In this document: one piece after another, positions 1-10,934 of the stretch | Layout of the letters: each line of letters begins with the position of its first letter | Numbering within the stretch: position 1 is the stretch's first letter | NCBI GenBank assembly: GCA_029532415.1 | Contig: JAQOTA010000069.1 | Location: forward strand, 1,240,001 to 1,304,000 | DNA from: Marasmius tenuissimus | Lineage: Eukaryota > Basidiomycota > Agaricomycetes > Agaricales > Marasmiaceae | Direction of reading: 5' to 3' | Length of the DNA: 64,000 bases | Program-made: the position numbers and the translations under genes | The notes under the pieces: model-generated | What the model saw: the letters and a program-made list of their open reading frames with translations, nothing else | Databases searched by the model: none | Told to the model about the DNA's origin: nothing

Positions 1-1589
1 TCGTGCATAGGCGCCACCTGGGGTATGACACTCATGAAGCGCTGTGCAATGTTTATAGCCGCGGCTTCGCCAGTAAAACGGACATCAGGCTCGTCCTCGG
101 ACAAGTATGGGTCCTGTTTTAGAAATGGAGGCGGAGGGAGAACAATAGGGCGGGTCGGTGCCGAGCTCGGTCCTGCGACAGGCGTTGTGTTTCCATAAAG
201 ATCGGATTGCAGCAAATCGTGCTCTGTCTTCACGATGGGTTCCGGCTTGACAGACACTTGAGGCGTCCATGAGAAGACCATGGGTCGCTTTTGAGGGGAG
301 AGTGGGGCGGTTGGGATGTACCTAGTGAGCCCATCCTTCTCTCGGTTCAATGCCTCGATCTCCTGTTGATAACGGTTAATTCTGGTGTAGTCGGCCTGCA
401 TCTTCTTTCTCTTCCTCAACAAAGCATTCATCAACTCTGTCTTGTGAGATATCGAGGACTGAACGCTTCTGATCTTTTCCTTTGCGTCGGCTATGTCGGG
501 TTGTCCGGCCTGAGGACTTCCACCAGTTTTCGGTACGAGGGCTTTCGAATCCTGTATCCTTGAGAGCGAAGCAACGAAAGGTTTACGTTGCAAAGCTGCA
601 GAGGAGCCTGCGGGAGTGGCTTGGTCTATCGATTCGCTGGTGCGACGCTTCAAAGGGACTGAAGCTTCGATGGGCTCCGGCTTGACACTGATGCCGCCTT
701 CAGATGCTCTGAATCGTCGACGTGCGATCTCGAGGGGCGTCAGCGGCTTTGCAGCAACGGTGGAGGTTGATGGGGTGCGAGCAGGAGCAACCTTGTGGGG
801 CGTGTCGGGAAAAGGGAGTGGGTGGGCGCCTGAGGTTGATGGCTTGGTGCCACTAAGGCTGCGTACGGAGCGCTCCCTTTTTATCAGAACGGAGGGCGTC
901 TGTGGGTGAAATATGAACGTGGATCATAATGAGTAACAAAGACAGATTGACAGTACGTATAAGGCGCTCACATTGTTTAAATTGCCCTGTCTTGTATTTT
1001 CGCCCTGCACGCGTTTATTTCGAGCATCAGTATGAGATGGGTGGCGAATGATGTGGGTCTGATATAGCATGAGGACTTCTGGCCCTAACGCATATATGGT
1101 ATAAGCGTACCCTGTACTTGGATAGAGAGCCAATACCGTCCTTCAAACCACCGTCCTGCAGCCTGCTGTTGCGTTCTAGCTGTATAAGGGGATCACTGCG
1201 GCACCCTTCCTCATTGCATCTAATGGTACCGTCTACACGTGTGTGAGCTAAAAGAGCCTCTTTGAGAATAAACGCGACTTACAGCCCTTCTCGGCTTGTG
1301 CGACGATACGAAACTGCGCAATGAATAGGGGTAAGTATCCAGACCTACACGGAGAATGAAAATTTACGTTTGTATCTTCTGGGTAGTCTTTGAGAAATGA
1401 TGTGAGAGTATCAATATAACTTTGTGGCACTTCGTTATCCTACAGCACAAAGCAGAAAAACGATGAGAAAACCTGTTGTCGATTGAGTTGACTGTAGAAA
1501 AAAGCGCGCACGGGGAGTGTATGCCATCGCAAACCTGCGAGATGAAACTTTGCGAATTGAAGAACTTGCTCTGGTGTATGCTGCACCAT
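1..1589 (-). CDS. Coiled-coil, Ser/Pro-rich protein, cut by the left edge
   Basis: I do not recognise the family. The last exon in view (899 down to 1) is open throughout and encodes about 300 residues: a basic Ser/Thr/Pro-rich stretch, then a clear coiled coil (ISHKTELMNALLRKRKKM onward), then a Pro-rich stretch and an acidic LSEDEPDV segment. Its acceptor is CACAG at 902-900. Upstream exons are patchy: one encoding NKRVQGENTRQGNLNN ends at a GTGAGC donor near 970, and an earlier one begins with ATG at 1589 (MVQHTPEQVLQFAKFHLAGL). Two of the introns between them would be only 33-35 nt, so the 5' exon map is uncertain. Basic and acidic disordered blocks around a coiled coil suggest a nuclear protein. 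An N-terminal region of a SNF2-type ATPase is one untested possibility, because any catalytic domain would lie outside the window. Confidence 0.5.
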
Positions 1590-1982
1590 GGCAGAGAGCA
1601 AGTCGTGATGATGGTTGGGGTCAAGATGTGGGGCGAAACCAAGCAACGGTCACCGACGCGCTGTGGGTGCTGTGGACGCGGCGCGTTGCACGTGAACTTT
1701 CTCACGGTTGACTCAATAAATGACTCACCCGGCCCGACGCATCGGAGGTTCCGAGTCCTGCCACTGGCCTCAGTTGCCAGGGGGCTGAAAGAAGAGAAGT
1801 TGAGGTCGAGTCTCCGTGTTAGTATGTTGCTGCGCAGCTGTTAAGCAGATCGGTACGATCCTCAAACCTACACAGGTATGGCTTGGCGTGGTCAACTTGA
1901 AAGTAATGCAACAATACAAAAGCAATATAACGAATAGTACAGCGAGGTGACCTACTTGCAAGTTGCAGTAATGACTCGGTTC
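1590..1982. other. Intergenic, 393 bp
   Basis: Holds the promoter side of the left-edge gene and the 3' side of the first dehydrogenase. No coding signal or clear motif was seen. Confidence 0.5.
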
Positions 1983-3352
1983 CTACAGCCCAATCCCCGA
2001 CAAAAACAGCTGGGTCAACGTGTACAGCTGCTCCCCTGCAGCTTCGCTCATAGCTTCCGAGCTGGGTGTTGCTATTCGTCCGACCGGACTGCTCTCTAAA
2101 TACGCACCCCTATACTTATCTCTCTCGTCTCTCACCGTCTTCCCTGCTGCAGCAAACGCTGAGGTATACGCCCCGCGTTCTGGACTTTTGATCGCCAGCC
2201 GCACAAGTGGCTTCGTGAGCCATTGGAGAGGCCATGTGTCCGTGAAGGTATCCACCCCTCCAGGGTGAATCGTTATGACCGTGATTGGTACAGCAGGGTC
2301 AGCCGCATCTAGACGCCTCTGTAAATGTTTCGACCACATGATATCGAGTAATTTACTGTGGGCTGGGACCCGTAGGAGGGTCAGTAAAAGGCGACAGCCA
2401 AAATGAAAGTCGTTTACCATACTGACGGAAGCCGGACATGAATTTTCCTTTATATTCCACGCAAAGATCATCGATGGCTTCCAGTTTAAGAGGAGAGGGG
2501 GTCATTTTATGAACTATAGAGGATACCTGACGCATATGCCAGGGCTCGTTAGGAAAATATTTCAAGCGAAGCTAAATCACTTACATTCACGATCCGAACA
2601 TCTGACTCGTCTTCTTTCACCGCCGTCATTGTCATCAGAGGTAGCAAGGTCTCGGTGAAGACGAACGGACTGAGGTAGCTGCGGAAGTTGTTGAATAAAT
2701 GCGCGCTGTTCAAAACTACTCCACGAACTTTATCGTGACCATTCCGGAGGGACCTAAGCCGCGAATGGAAGATGTCAATCTTGAGTTCATGAAAAGGGGT
2801 CTGAAATTGCAAACCATCGGGAGTTTTCTCAAAGGGATAATTGGTGCTTCAGAGCGAGGTTTCTCCTCAGTTGACTTCAGGCGGGAAGAAACCCATCGGT
2901 ACACTCACACACCAGCGTTATTGACTAGACAGACAAGTTCATTTCAGTACTCGCGCCATCCATGAAGTAAAGCTTTGGAGCATACCAAGAATATCTAACC
3001 GCTTTTCCCTCCCCATAAGCTCTTCCGCGGCTTTCTTTGCCTCCCTAGGATCGTCCAAGCTCATCTTCAGCCAAACTACCTCTCCATTCCCAGGTTGTAA
3101 CCCCTCTCTAGTGAGCTGTGCGATTGCTTCATTGGCTTTCGTCTCATCCCGTGCTGCGAGGTAGACTTTGGCTCCTGCCCTAGCAAGATGCAGTACAGTA
3201 CCGTATCCAATTCCACGGCTTGATATCAGATAGCTGTATGTCAGTAGCGACCCGCACATCAGAAACAAATCAAACACGCACTTTCCGCCTGTAACAACCG
3301 CCACTTTGCCTCTGAGGTCCACCATGTCTGTTTGGGGATTGAACAAGGGCAT
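1983..3352 (-). CDS. Short-chain dehydrogenase/reductase, copy A
   Basis: NAD(P)-dependent oxidoreductase of the classical SDR fold, related to the retinol dehydrogenase/WWOX-like fungal SDRs; the substrate is unknown. Seven exons join in frame to 324 residues: 3352-3282, 3218-2986, 2924-2909, 2800-2729, 2678-2585, 2526-2418, 2362-1983. Key features are the nucleotide motif TGGNRGIG at residues 21-28, NNAG at 103-106 (on a 16-nt exon), VRIVNVSS at the end of the central strand, and catalytic Tyr198-x-x-x-Lys202 (YAHSK). The C-terminal part carries the family's ITIHPGGV segment. Length is normal for the family. It is the tandem neighbour and paralogue of the gene at 3818-5245; exons 2, 3 and 5 have exactly the same length in both. 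No signal peptide is visible. Confidence 0.88.
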
Positions 3353-3817
3353 TCGGAGAATTCGACGGCCTCGTTGCTTGTAGAATGTGTACTGTACGCA
3401 GTTTCGGTCTCGTTGGTCAGTCGACAGGCTTGAGTGATACGTGAACTGGTTGGAGACGCGGTGATATCGAGAAGGACTTGGGATTAGAACGGAATGCCTA
3501 GGCCGACCAATGATGTGCCTTGCAATAGCATTGATTTCGATCCTGTGGAAACGATATGGGAGCAGTAAGTCCTCAGTTTGGGTTTATCAGAGAATCTGAT
3601 GGTGGATGTCAGCCTTCAGGATGTCGTTCCCATGGCGCGTGAGCAAGAATGATCGACGCGGATATTCACCGGAAAATGGAGCACAGCCCGTACGCGTAAA
3701 TAGTCATGCATTCATAGGGAGGGTATAGAATTTAGATTATATGACAAGTAAAGCTACAATGTGTCCTATTCTACAACTATCTTACAGCCCGTGCGTTCCA
3801 ATAGTGAAAAGTTCGAA
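3353..3817. other. Intergenic, 465 bp
   Basis: Promoter side of dehydrogenase A and the 3' flank of dehydrogenase B. No gene or strong motif was seen. Confidence 0.5.
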
Positions 3818-5245
3818 TCAATGGCAGACCCCATTAACGTCCCTACGCCGGCAACCAGACTCAGCTAATATCCTTTCCGTCAAGACCCACAGATCTTGCG
3901 CTAGTCCTTTCTCAATCTCTCGATCCTTTACGCCATCCCTTGCAAACAGCCCTGTTGATGTAATCTTCGGACATTGCGCGTTCGGACACGGCTCTAGGTA
4001 CACCCCCTTGTATCTTCTTCGTTCCGACCAAATGGCTTCCGATGCTGCGGCAAAGGCAGTCGAATATCCCCGTTCGTGCTCTGGAACAACGAGCGACGAA
4101 ACCCCAGTCCAATGTGAGAGGTGCTTGCTGAAAGCAGAGTACAGCCCAGTGATTTTCGACTGCCGTGGTTTGGCCTTCTCAGTGTGACTCGACGTCTCCA
4201 CTACCCCAGGATCAACAGCGATAGCGGTGATAGGTAAAGGCCCAGAGGGATGTGTTGTATCAATGATGTGCTGGAGGTGCTCAGTCCAGAGAAGACAGAG
4301 GAGTTTGGAATGGCCTAACGATAGACATACGTTAGGTCTGGCCATGGTCCAGAGCAGGTGTAATGAATGGCTTACTGAATCGTAGATACTCCGAGGGGAA
4401 AGATTTAGCGTTGAGGTCTTCAATGTTCTTAAACTTGAGTGAAGGAAAGGGTATCGCTTTGTGAGAGGCGGAGACAACCTTTGGATACGATGAGATGTAT
4501 ATCATGCGGGAGGCGAGATCCACTCACGTTGACAATCCTTACGTCTGATTGAAAATCACTCATAGCCGTACTCGCCAGCAAAGGTAGTAAGGTCCTCGTG
4601 AAGATGAATGGACTGATATAACTTTGTATGAAGATGGTATGGTAAACGGGCGCGTCGAGGACAAGGAGTCGAGGAGAAACTCACTTGGTCGTAACGAGGC
4701 TGGACAAGGCACTATCACTCCCTCGGAATTTTCCAGAACAGCTGGAAAGATCTTAGTGAAATGGAAACAGTTCGGGAGGCGAGAACGTACATTCCGGCGT
4801 TGTTCACTGGATAAGTTCAGATTAGAAGGACATTCAGAGGCATGGGATACAACAACTCACCCAGGATATCGAGCCTCCTTTCGTTTCTGATAACCTCCTC
4901 GGCCGCCTTCCTTGCTGACATCGGACTGCTCAAATCAAGTTCCAACCACACAACCACCCCATAGCCCGGTGAAAGTCCTTCCCAACGTAAGTGTTCTATC
5001 GCTTCCTTAGCACTCGTGCTACTTCGCGTCCCAAGGTATACTTTAGCACCAGCTCGAGCGAGATGCTTGACTGTCGCGTAACCATTCCCTCGACTGTGAA
5101 TCCATCGTGATTCGTCAGTATTCCCAAACCTCTCAGAGAGGATACGAGATTTGACCCACTTTCCACCAGTAACGATTGCCACTTTCCCTCTCAAGTCTAC
5201 CAGATCCGAAAGAGGATCAAACGTGTTTTCGTCTCCGAAGAACAT
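3818..5245 (-). CDS. Short-chain dehydrogenase/reductase, copy B, catalytic Tyr replaced
   Basis: Paralogue of copy A. Seven exons join in frame to 361 residues: 5245-5160, 5093-4861, 4806-4791, 4741-4685, 4621-4528, 4478-4376, 4314-3818. The cofactor motif reads TGGNRGNG at 26-33, with Asn where copy A has Ile, and NNAG is again on a 16-nt exon. The active-site stretch reads LRFSHSK, so the catalytic position is Phe196 with Lys200 retained, while copy A has Tyr. No nearby alternative splice site restores a Tyr. In classical SDRs this Tyr is the proton donor, so normal dehydrogenase activity is doubtful (inference). The C-terminal tail is about 35 residues longer than in copy A. It could be a cofactor-binding pseudoenzyme, or a duplicate losing function although its frame is intact. 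Confidence 0.85.
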
Positions 5246-5964
5246 TGAGGGAAAGAGCGTCGAAGGGTCCGAGGGTGAAGAGCATCTGGGTCAAACGTAT
5301 GGCTTCTTGGTTTTATATTCGGTCGGGATTCGACTTTATGGCGGGGGAAGTCGGCATTCAAGTATGAACACTGAAACCTGGAGAAATGCCGATCACAAAC
5401 AACTCCTCGGGTGATGAGAACGGTTTGCCGTTGAGGTGTCGAAATGCAGTGAAATGAGGCCCCGCGCGTATGGACAACGGAACGGTGTTTGAGAGACCGT
5501 TCCAGAGGTGTTACTCGTCCTCGGTGAAAGCATCCTCGGGCTGTTGGACAATCTTGAGCTGTAGGAATGTGTTGTCGCCCGTCCTGCAAACAGCCGCTAG
5601 CCTGCTACATAGTTGACGCGCTGAACGTAAGGTGGCTGGCACGGATAGCCCGGGAGAGTCCGAGTCGCTATAACCTTAGGCCGCGAGTGCCGTACGGTGC
5701 CACCCTATCCCACCCACATCCGTGACCCACCGCGTGGAATTTCGATGCCATCAATGATCAACTGTTGTCACTCGAGTTCACTCGAGGCGCCTGAACAATT
5801 CAGTTCGGACGAGTGTTACATTCCCTACAGCATCGAAACTTGGGGCATCAGAGATAGAACTTTGAAACGCGAGATGTTCCGGTTCACTTTATGTGCATCA
5901 TACACGAATACAAAGGTGAGTAATGGAATCCAGAGGCGATATTCTCAGCTTGAACGTAATAGGC
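5246..5964. other. Intergenic, 719 bp
   Basis: Promoter of dehydrogenase B and the 3' flank of the Pmp3-like gene. Short open frames here show no family signal. Confidence 0.5.
5312..5319 (-). promoter_or_regulatory. TATA-like box of dehydrogenase B
   Basis: On the minus strand the sequence reads ATATAAAA, about 67 bp upstream of the ATG at 5245. The spacing suits a fungal core promoter. Confidence 0.4.
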
Positions 5965-6408
5965 CTAATGGCTTGTAGCACCATAATACTGCGGGGCCCC
6001 AACGGGGGCTTGTTGAGGGTACGGCTGGTAGGTTCCATTTCCGATATCTGTGATATCTGTTCAGTAAAAAGTCCCGAGAGAAAAGCCTCATTGAACGTGC
6101 ATTGGTATCCTCCCTGTCCATATCTTTCCTCAGCCTGCATCTTCTTGTAAATAAGCCAGAAGGCGTGTAGATGTCCGGGAATGTATCCCAGTCTACGGTA
6201 AATGTTCCATGAGTAATATTCCTCCGAAAGTAGAGCTAGACTTACACTGTTAAGAGGATACTGATGATGAGATCGCAACTGCATCCTGCGATGAATGCGG
6301 CGGCGGCGGGGGGGAAGATAATGGCAACCTAACCAGTTTGAGAAGCCCAGCAATTGCCACTTAAGTATCGCTTACGAGGATGAGTATTATATCGGAAGCC
6401 TTGGCCAT
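5965..6408 (-). CDS. PMP3: Pmp3/YqaE-family plasma membrane proteolipid
   Basis: Small two-helix membrane protein of the UPF0057 family. Yeast Pmp3 tunes plasma membrane potential and salt tolerance. Four exons (6408-6376, 6328-6246, 6192-6101, 6047-5965) join to 96 residues. The family signature is plain: helix 1 with IIFPPAAAAFIAGCSCDL, then LGYIPGHLHAFWLIYKKM leading into the second helix, and a Gly/Tyr/Pro/Gln tail typical of basidiomycete members. The third intron appears to be GC-AG: only a GCACGT donor at 6100 keeps the expected tail (GGYQYIGNGTYQPYPQQ) in frame. Its promoter faces that of the F-box gene at 6732. Confidence 0.9.
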
Positions 6409-6731
6409 GTCGGTCGCTGTCGAGAGTCGGTTGAACGTCGCTACTAGATGAGCGTTGACTGTGTTGAGCGCCTACTGAACGTCATTGTAGGCCAAAAGCA
6501 GAAATATATTCCCATGACTCTCGTCGCCGATATTCCTTGGCCAGATTGGAGCCTGTTAGGACACGTTTACCACTTGACGAGTTACCACCATCCTGCCACA
6601 TCTCTTGAAGACGCAATTTCGAAAACGAGCGCACTGAAAGGTTCACTGAATTTTTTTCCCACTCTTTTTTCGCATCGTGAGTAATTCCAAACTATCGTTG
6701 GGCCTTTCTCGCCTTGACCGTTCGGAGCAGC
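6409..6731. promoter_or_regulatory. Divergent intergenic promoter region, 323 bp
   Basis: Lies between the Pmp3-like gene (minus) and the F-box gene (plus), so it must carry both promoters. A T-rich patch near 6651-6670 precedes the F-box start. No clear TATA box was seen. Confidence 0.4.
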
Positions 6732-8351
6732 ATGATTGGCATTGGCGAAGCTCACCCCTCTGCTTCAACGTTCGAGGTGGTGTCTATGTTTCGGCGTACT
6801 TTCACCCATGACGACAAGCAAGTTGTAGCCCAAATGATAGCGAACTCTCGGAGAGAAATCCGTAACTACGAGATCGAGATCAACAAATTGAAGGCGGCAA
6901 TGGTAGTCCTGGAGAACAAGAGAAGTGGGACGAAGAAAACGATGGGTCAGTTACAGTCTCTGCTGTCGCCAATTCACAGACTTCCTCCGGAAATGCTGTC
7001 CAGAATCTTCATGTTTTGTTGCGAGAGGAATCAAGTTAGGCCGGATCGTATGCCACCCGTATTTAGATTGTCGGTGGTGTGTGGACGTTGGAGAGAGATC
7101 GTCGTGTCAAGACCCCATCTATGGGCATCCCTCTCAATTCCTTATTGGCGATGGAGAAGACATCAGCAACCTGCGCTGAACAACAGCACCGAAATGTTCA
7201 TGGCACGGTCCAGGTCATTCCCGCTCACAATAGAAATCGACTTCATGGAAGAAGACGACGACGATGAACTCTCGCCTGATCTAGAAACATTCTCAGCCTT
7301 ACACGTCCTCGTTAGTCACTCCGCGCGTTGGGCCAATCTTAGTCTTGTCGGCATAACACCCTCGATGTTACGACATCCGACATTCCAAGCCATTCGCGAG
7401 AACTTACCCCACCTCCAGCATCTTCGAATTACCGAAGGCTACTCGACTCGCATTGCTACTGGTCAGATACTCGACATCTTCGCGCAATGTTTCCTTCTTC
7501 GCTCGATCGACTTGCAGCCCGGCGTTATAGCCAATGCGCTGGTACTTCCTTGGGGTAGCATCCGCTGCATGACGTTCTCGGACGCGTACACATCCGACTC
7601 TCTCAAACTCCTTGCATCAAGATCCATCACCTTGGACTACCTGGACCTTGATTTGAACATGGGCGACCGGACCACGGGATTCGAAGGGCACGTAGATTCC
7701 ATGAATACGAAAGCATTGTCCGTGACGACATTCGAGCAAGACCATCTTACTCGGCTGTTCAATAGTACTACTATCCCTCAACTAGCCTCTCTCGACATAG
7801 CAGGCCTTTTTGAGAAACGACAGCGATGTTGGGAGAGATGGAACCAGAGTCCAATTCACAACTTCTTGCTCCGATCAGCATGTCCAATCACTCACCTACG
7901 TCTTAAATGGTTGCCAATATCATCGAGTCAGGCGACATCCCTCTTCCAACTCATACCCGGCCTCACCAGCCTTTCCATCGAAGAATACCCAAGCGAGCGC
8001 GCGAAGAAAGCATCGAACAAGAACGCTATTGTCACTCGCGCTTTTCTCAACCGCCTCTCGGTAGACCATGGAGGCACTTCGTTGTTTGCATCTCCCCCGT
8101 TCATCCCAAAGCTGAGAGACATTACTTTGGTCATTAACGATCCTGGACCAGACGAGGAGGCCCTCGCCACAGCGATCTCTTCTCGATGGCTTCCTGACGC
8201 CACATACGCTGAAAGCATCGGGGTTGACTGCCTCCAATCCGTCGCGATTACTGTGATGGGGAGTACTGCGCCGTCCGGAGAGGCTTTCTCGTCTCTGAAA
8301 TTCTTGAGGGATGTCGGAGTCCAACTTTCTCTCGGTATGTCCGCGTGCTGA
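6732..8351 (+). CDS. F-box protein with N-terminal coiled coil
   Basis: Single-exon gene of 539 residues, of the expanded Agaricomycete F-box-like family, predicted to recruit targets to an SCF ubiquitin ligase through Skp1. A coiled coil covers roughly residues 30-65 (REIRNYEIEINKLKAAM), followed by an F-box starting near residue 76 (LLSPIHRLPPEMLSRIF) and the VCGRWREIVVSRPHLWASL segment typical of this family. The remainder has a loose leucine-rich pattern, with SRWLPDATYAESIGVDCL near the C-terminus. The ATG at 6732 is the first in frame. The broken gene at 10935-12718 is a close paralogue in the same orientation. The target is unknown. Confidence 0.85.
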   Translation: MIGIGEAHPSASTFEVVSMFRRTFTHDDKQVVAQMIANSRREIRNYEIEINKLKAAMVVLENKRSGTKKTMGQLQSLLSPIHRLPPEMLSRIFMFCCERNQVRPDRMPPVFRLSVVCGRWREIVVSRPHLWASLSIPYWRWRRHQQPALNNSTEMFMARSRSFPLTIEIDFMEEDDDDELSPDLETFSALHVLVSHSARWANLSLVGITPSMLRHPTFQAIRENLPHLQHLRITEGYSTRIATGQILDIFAQCFLLRSIDLQPGVIANALVLPWGSIRCMTFSDAYTSDSLKLLASRSITLDYLDLDLNMGDRTTGFEGHVDSMNTKALSVTTFEQDHLTRLFNSTTIPQLASLDIAGLFEKRQRCWERWNQSPIHNFLLRSACPITHLRLKWLPISSSQATSLFQLIPGLTSLSIEEYPSERAKKASNKNAIVTRAFLNRLSVDHGGTSLFASPPFIPKLRDITLVINDPGPDEEALATAISSRWLPDATYAESIGVDCLQSVAITVMGSTAPSGEAFSSLKFLRDVGVQLSLGMSAC

Positions 8352-8564
8352 GACCGGAGTCATTGTTCCCCAACTCATCACCGTCCACAGTCTACAGGTC
8401 ATGAAAACAACGTCAGGCCATCACCCCATCCGTAAAGATCTTAGACTACGAATTGTGATAACATTGCCTTGCTGTATCTTCTAATGAGAAATGTGTACTT
8501 TTAGTAACAGAAGCAGGCAGACCGTCGACATGCCGCACAAACGACGCGTGGGAGTTCGAACTCA

Positions 8565-10215
8565 ATGACAACACGCGTGAATGCTGCGGCCTGCAGTTCA
8601 AACTCAACTTCTGCTTCCATGTCCTCTCGCAAGCAATTCATCTCTCCGGGCCCTTCGTGGAGTACGCTATCTGGTATTGAGCTCATATCATTAACTATAT
8701 GCCTCCCTCTGACCAGAGATCTAGATCGACGAGAGAAAAAGCGAGAATTCCCGCCTTCCGAAAGCGACAGTGGCAAGGAGACAGAAGTTGACGAACTTGC
8801 ATCCCCTCCTCCTCCTAGTAACAAAAGACCAAGATTAGCCTCTTACCTAGCATATCAATCTCAGTCAAGCTTGGATTTCAGTGCAAGGAAGCCGCGTCTA
8901 CTCCAAGGTGGTCCAGATGTACTTGAGCAAGGGCAGAAACGTGAGTTTCAGATCGCTTTCAACCTCGTGTTTCTTTCTGGACTCTGACATACTGCTTTAC
9001 ATAGGAAGGCCAGTGTCTGAGGGTAAAAGACCCCTATTCGCGAGTAAATCTGTTCCTACTTGCGATACAAGCCACCTCCGGATAAGTGCGGGGGACAGAG
9101 AAGCAATCCATCGATCTCATAAAACGAAGCTTTCTTCACGTTCTGACTATCGCCACTTGAGCCCCCCTACACGAGCTTCAACCTTCTCACCACCACCTCT
9201 AGATGAGGTCCTCCGAACGCCCCAACGATCTGTTAAAAAACCAGGTTCAGGTAGAAGATCTCCCACCCTGTCGTCACGAACAAAGGATGGTGTCAGTGGA
9301 TCGCCCAAGCGACGCCCTGGTAAGGACAATCATTTTGTTTCTTCTATGGTAAGACGTATGATGACCGTTCGCCTCACCCAGATCACCGGCGTTCTGATGG
9401 TTCACCCCGGAAGAAACTTGAAGGTGAGATTCATCATGTGTCATCGACTCATTCACCAATCAATATGTGGCTCGTCGTGTTGAACTATGCTCGCTTTGCA
9501 GAGGAATATCGTGATCTAGGCTGCGTTGAAATCACCTCATCTGAAGACGAACGGCCAAGGGTGACCGGTAAAAAAAAGTCTGCCAAAAGTGAGTGTACGC
9601 AGCACATTGGCATTTTCTGTCTCTAACCAACTTGAGCTTCCAGACCCGGTCGAAGTCATCGAAATCACTGACAACTCCGACGACGACGACTCGGTGCTCA
9701 TCCAACCCTCTGCCAGGCATAAAGCGCGAGATCGCTCCCAGACGAGCCCCACAATGCTTTCATCCCGTGAACCATCTGTTACCTTCATATATGAACGCAA
9801 GCGAACTGGTGCCGGCTCCAGCACCATCTACACCCCCTCATCCAGTGTAGATGCTGTTGGAACCCATCCAGATGGTCTGGGGACGGACTCTGATTCACCT
9901 TCACAAGCACGAAGTCCGGTGAACGCAGGTTCGTCCGAATCTTCTTTAGCGGGGCCTTCCGCTAGGCCCAATTTACAAACACCAAAGATTTTCGAACGTT
10001 CCTGCGCATTCTTCGGACACAAACTCACCCCGAGCCCGCAGAGGAATGAAAATCCCAGGCCTAACCCATTCCTAGCGACTTCCGGGAGAACAACTTCCTC
10101 CTCCTTCTCCCCAGTGAAGACCAAGGTCGCATCTCCGCATCAGGTCGACGCCTTCTTGGACTCATGCATTGCCAAGACGTCTCCTCGCAGACGTTCTGGC
10201 GCACAAAAACCATAG
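8565..10215 (+). CDS. Disordered basic/acidic protein with SUMO-interacting-like motifs
   Basis: Not recognised as a named family. Five exons (8565-8940, 9005-9319, 9382-9423, 9502-9588, 9644-10215) join in frame to 463 residues with canonical splice sites. The protein is rich in Ser, Pro, Arg and Lys and has no visible folded domain. Two hydrophobic-acidic stretches stand out: GCVEITSSEDE in exon 4 and VEVIEITDNSDDDDS in exon 5, both matching the usual SUMO-interacting motif pattern of a short V/I strand next to acids and serines. Basic patches (NKRPR, GSPKRRP, SPRRRSGAQKP at the C-terminus) could be nuclear localisation signals. A nuclear, SUMO-linked role is inference only. The start is the first in-frame ATG; an extra 5' exon is possible. 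Confidence 0.65.
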
Positions 10216-10934
10216 GGGTAAACATCATGAGAGATCTATTTTTCTTGTGTTCCTTTGTGACGCGCTTTCGATGATTTTTCTTGACAACCTTCTTCACCAT
10301 GGCCTTCTACTCAGATCGTATATGTATATTTGCTTTGTATCATCAGAGCTCGCTTTTACCTCGGCTAGTGCTGTTGTACATTATCATCCACTCATTTCTT
10401 GGATCTCGAGTTGGCGTCCGTGTACAGTGTATGTATGATATGTGATCTTTCTTACTTACATTCTGTATGCATTCTGCCTTTTCGCACACCCGGCCCATAT
10501 CTTGTTTTTCAACTCATATACGTGTATGCTCGACCATATATTTTTAGTAGTCTACAGAGCTATCGTGTTTGTCCTCGATTGTTGGAATTTGAAGCAAATT
10601 TGAAGCCTTGACGCGTTTCGTCCGACGTCGCGGCTTGGACGCAGACCACCACCATCGATGATCGCTTACCCACTCACGGATTATTGACCACCTTATGCTC
10701 GCTTGTTCCGAATCGTAATCCTTGGAAGGTGCGTTCGCTAAAACTCGAGCTATATATCTTGACTACCGCACAGAAGCGCTGACAACAACCTCCGTAGAAT
10801 TATCTCACTAGGCACGCACGATAACCTCGTACGAGACGAAGCAATTGTAGACGCTAGAGCACATTAATTCGGCTTCTGTGCGTTAACACTATCATATCTG
10901 AGCCAGGTCACGCTAATCATGTTCGCCTTTAGCT
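10216..10934. other. Intergenic, 719 bp
   Basis: The 3' region of the preceding gene and the promoter region of the broken F-box gene. It is T-rich after 10216. No gene seen. Confidence 0.5.
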
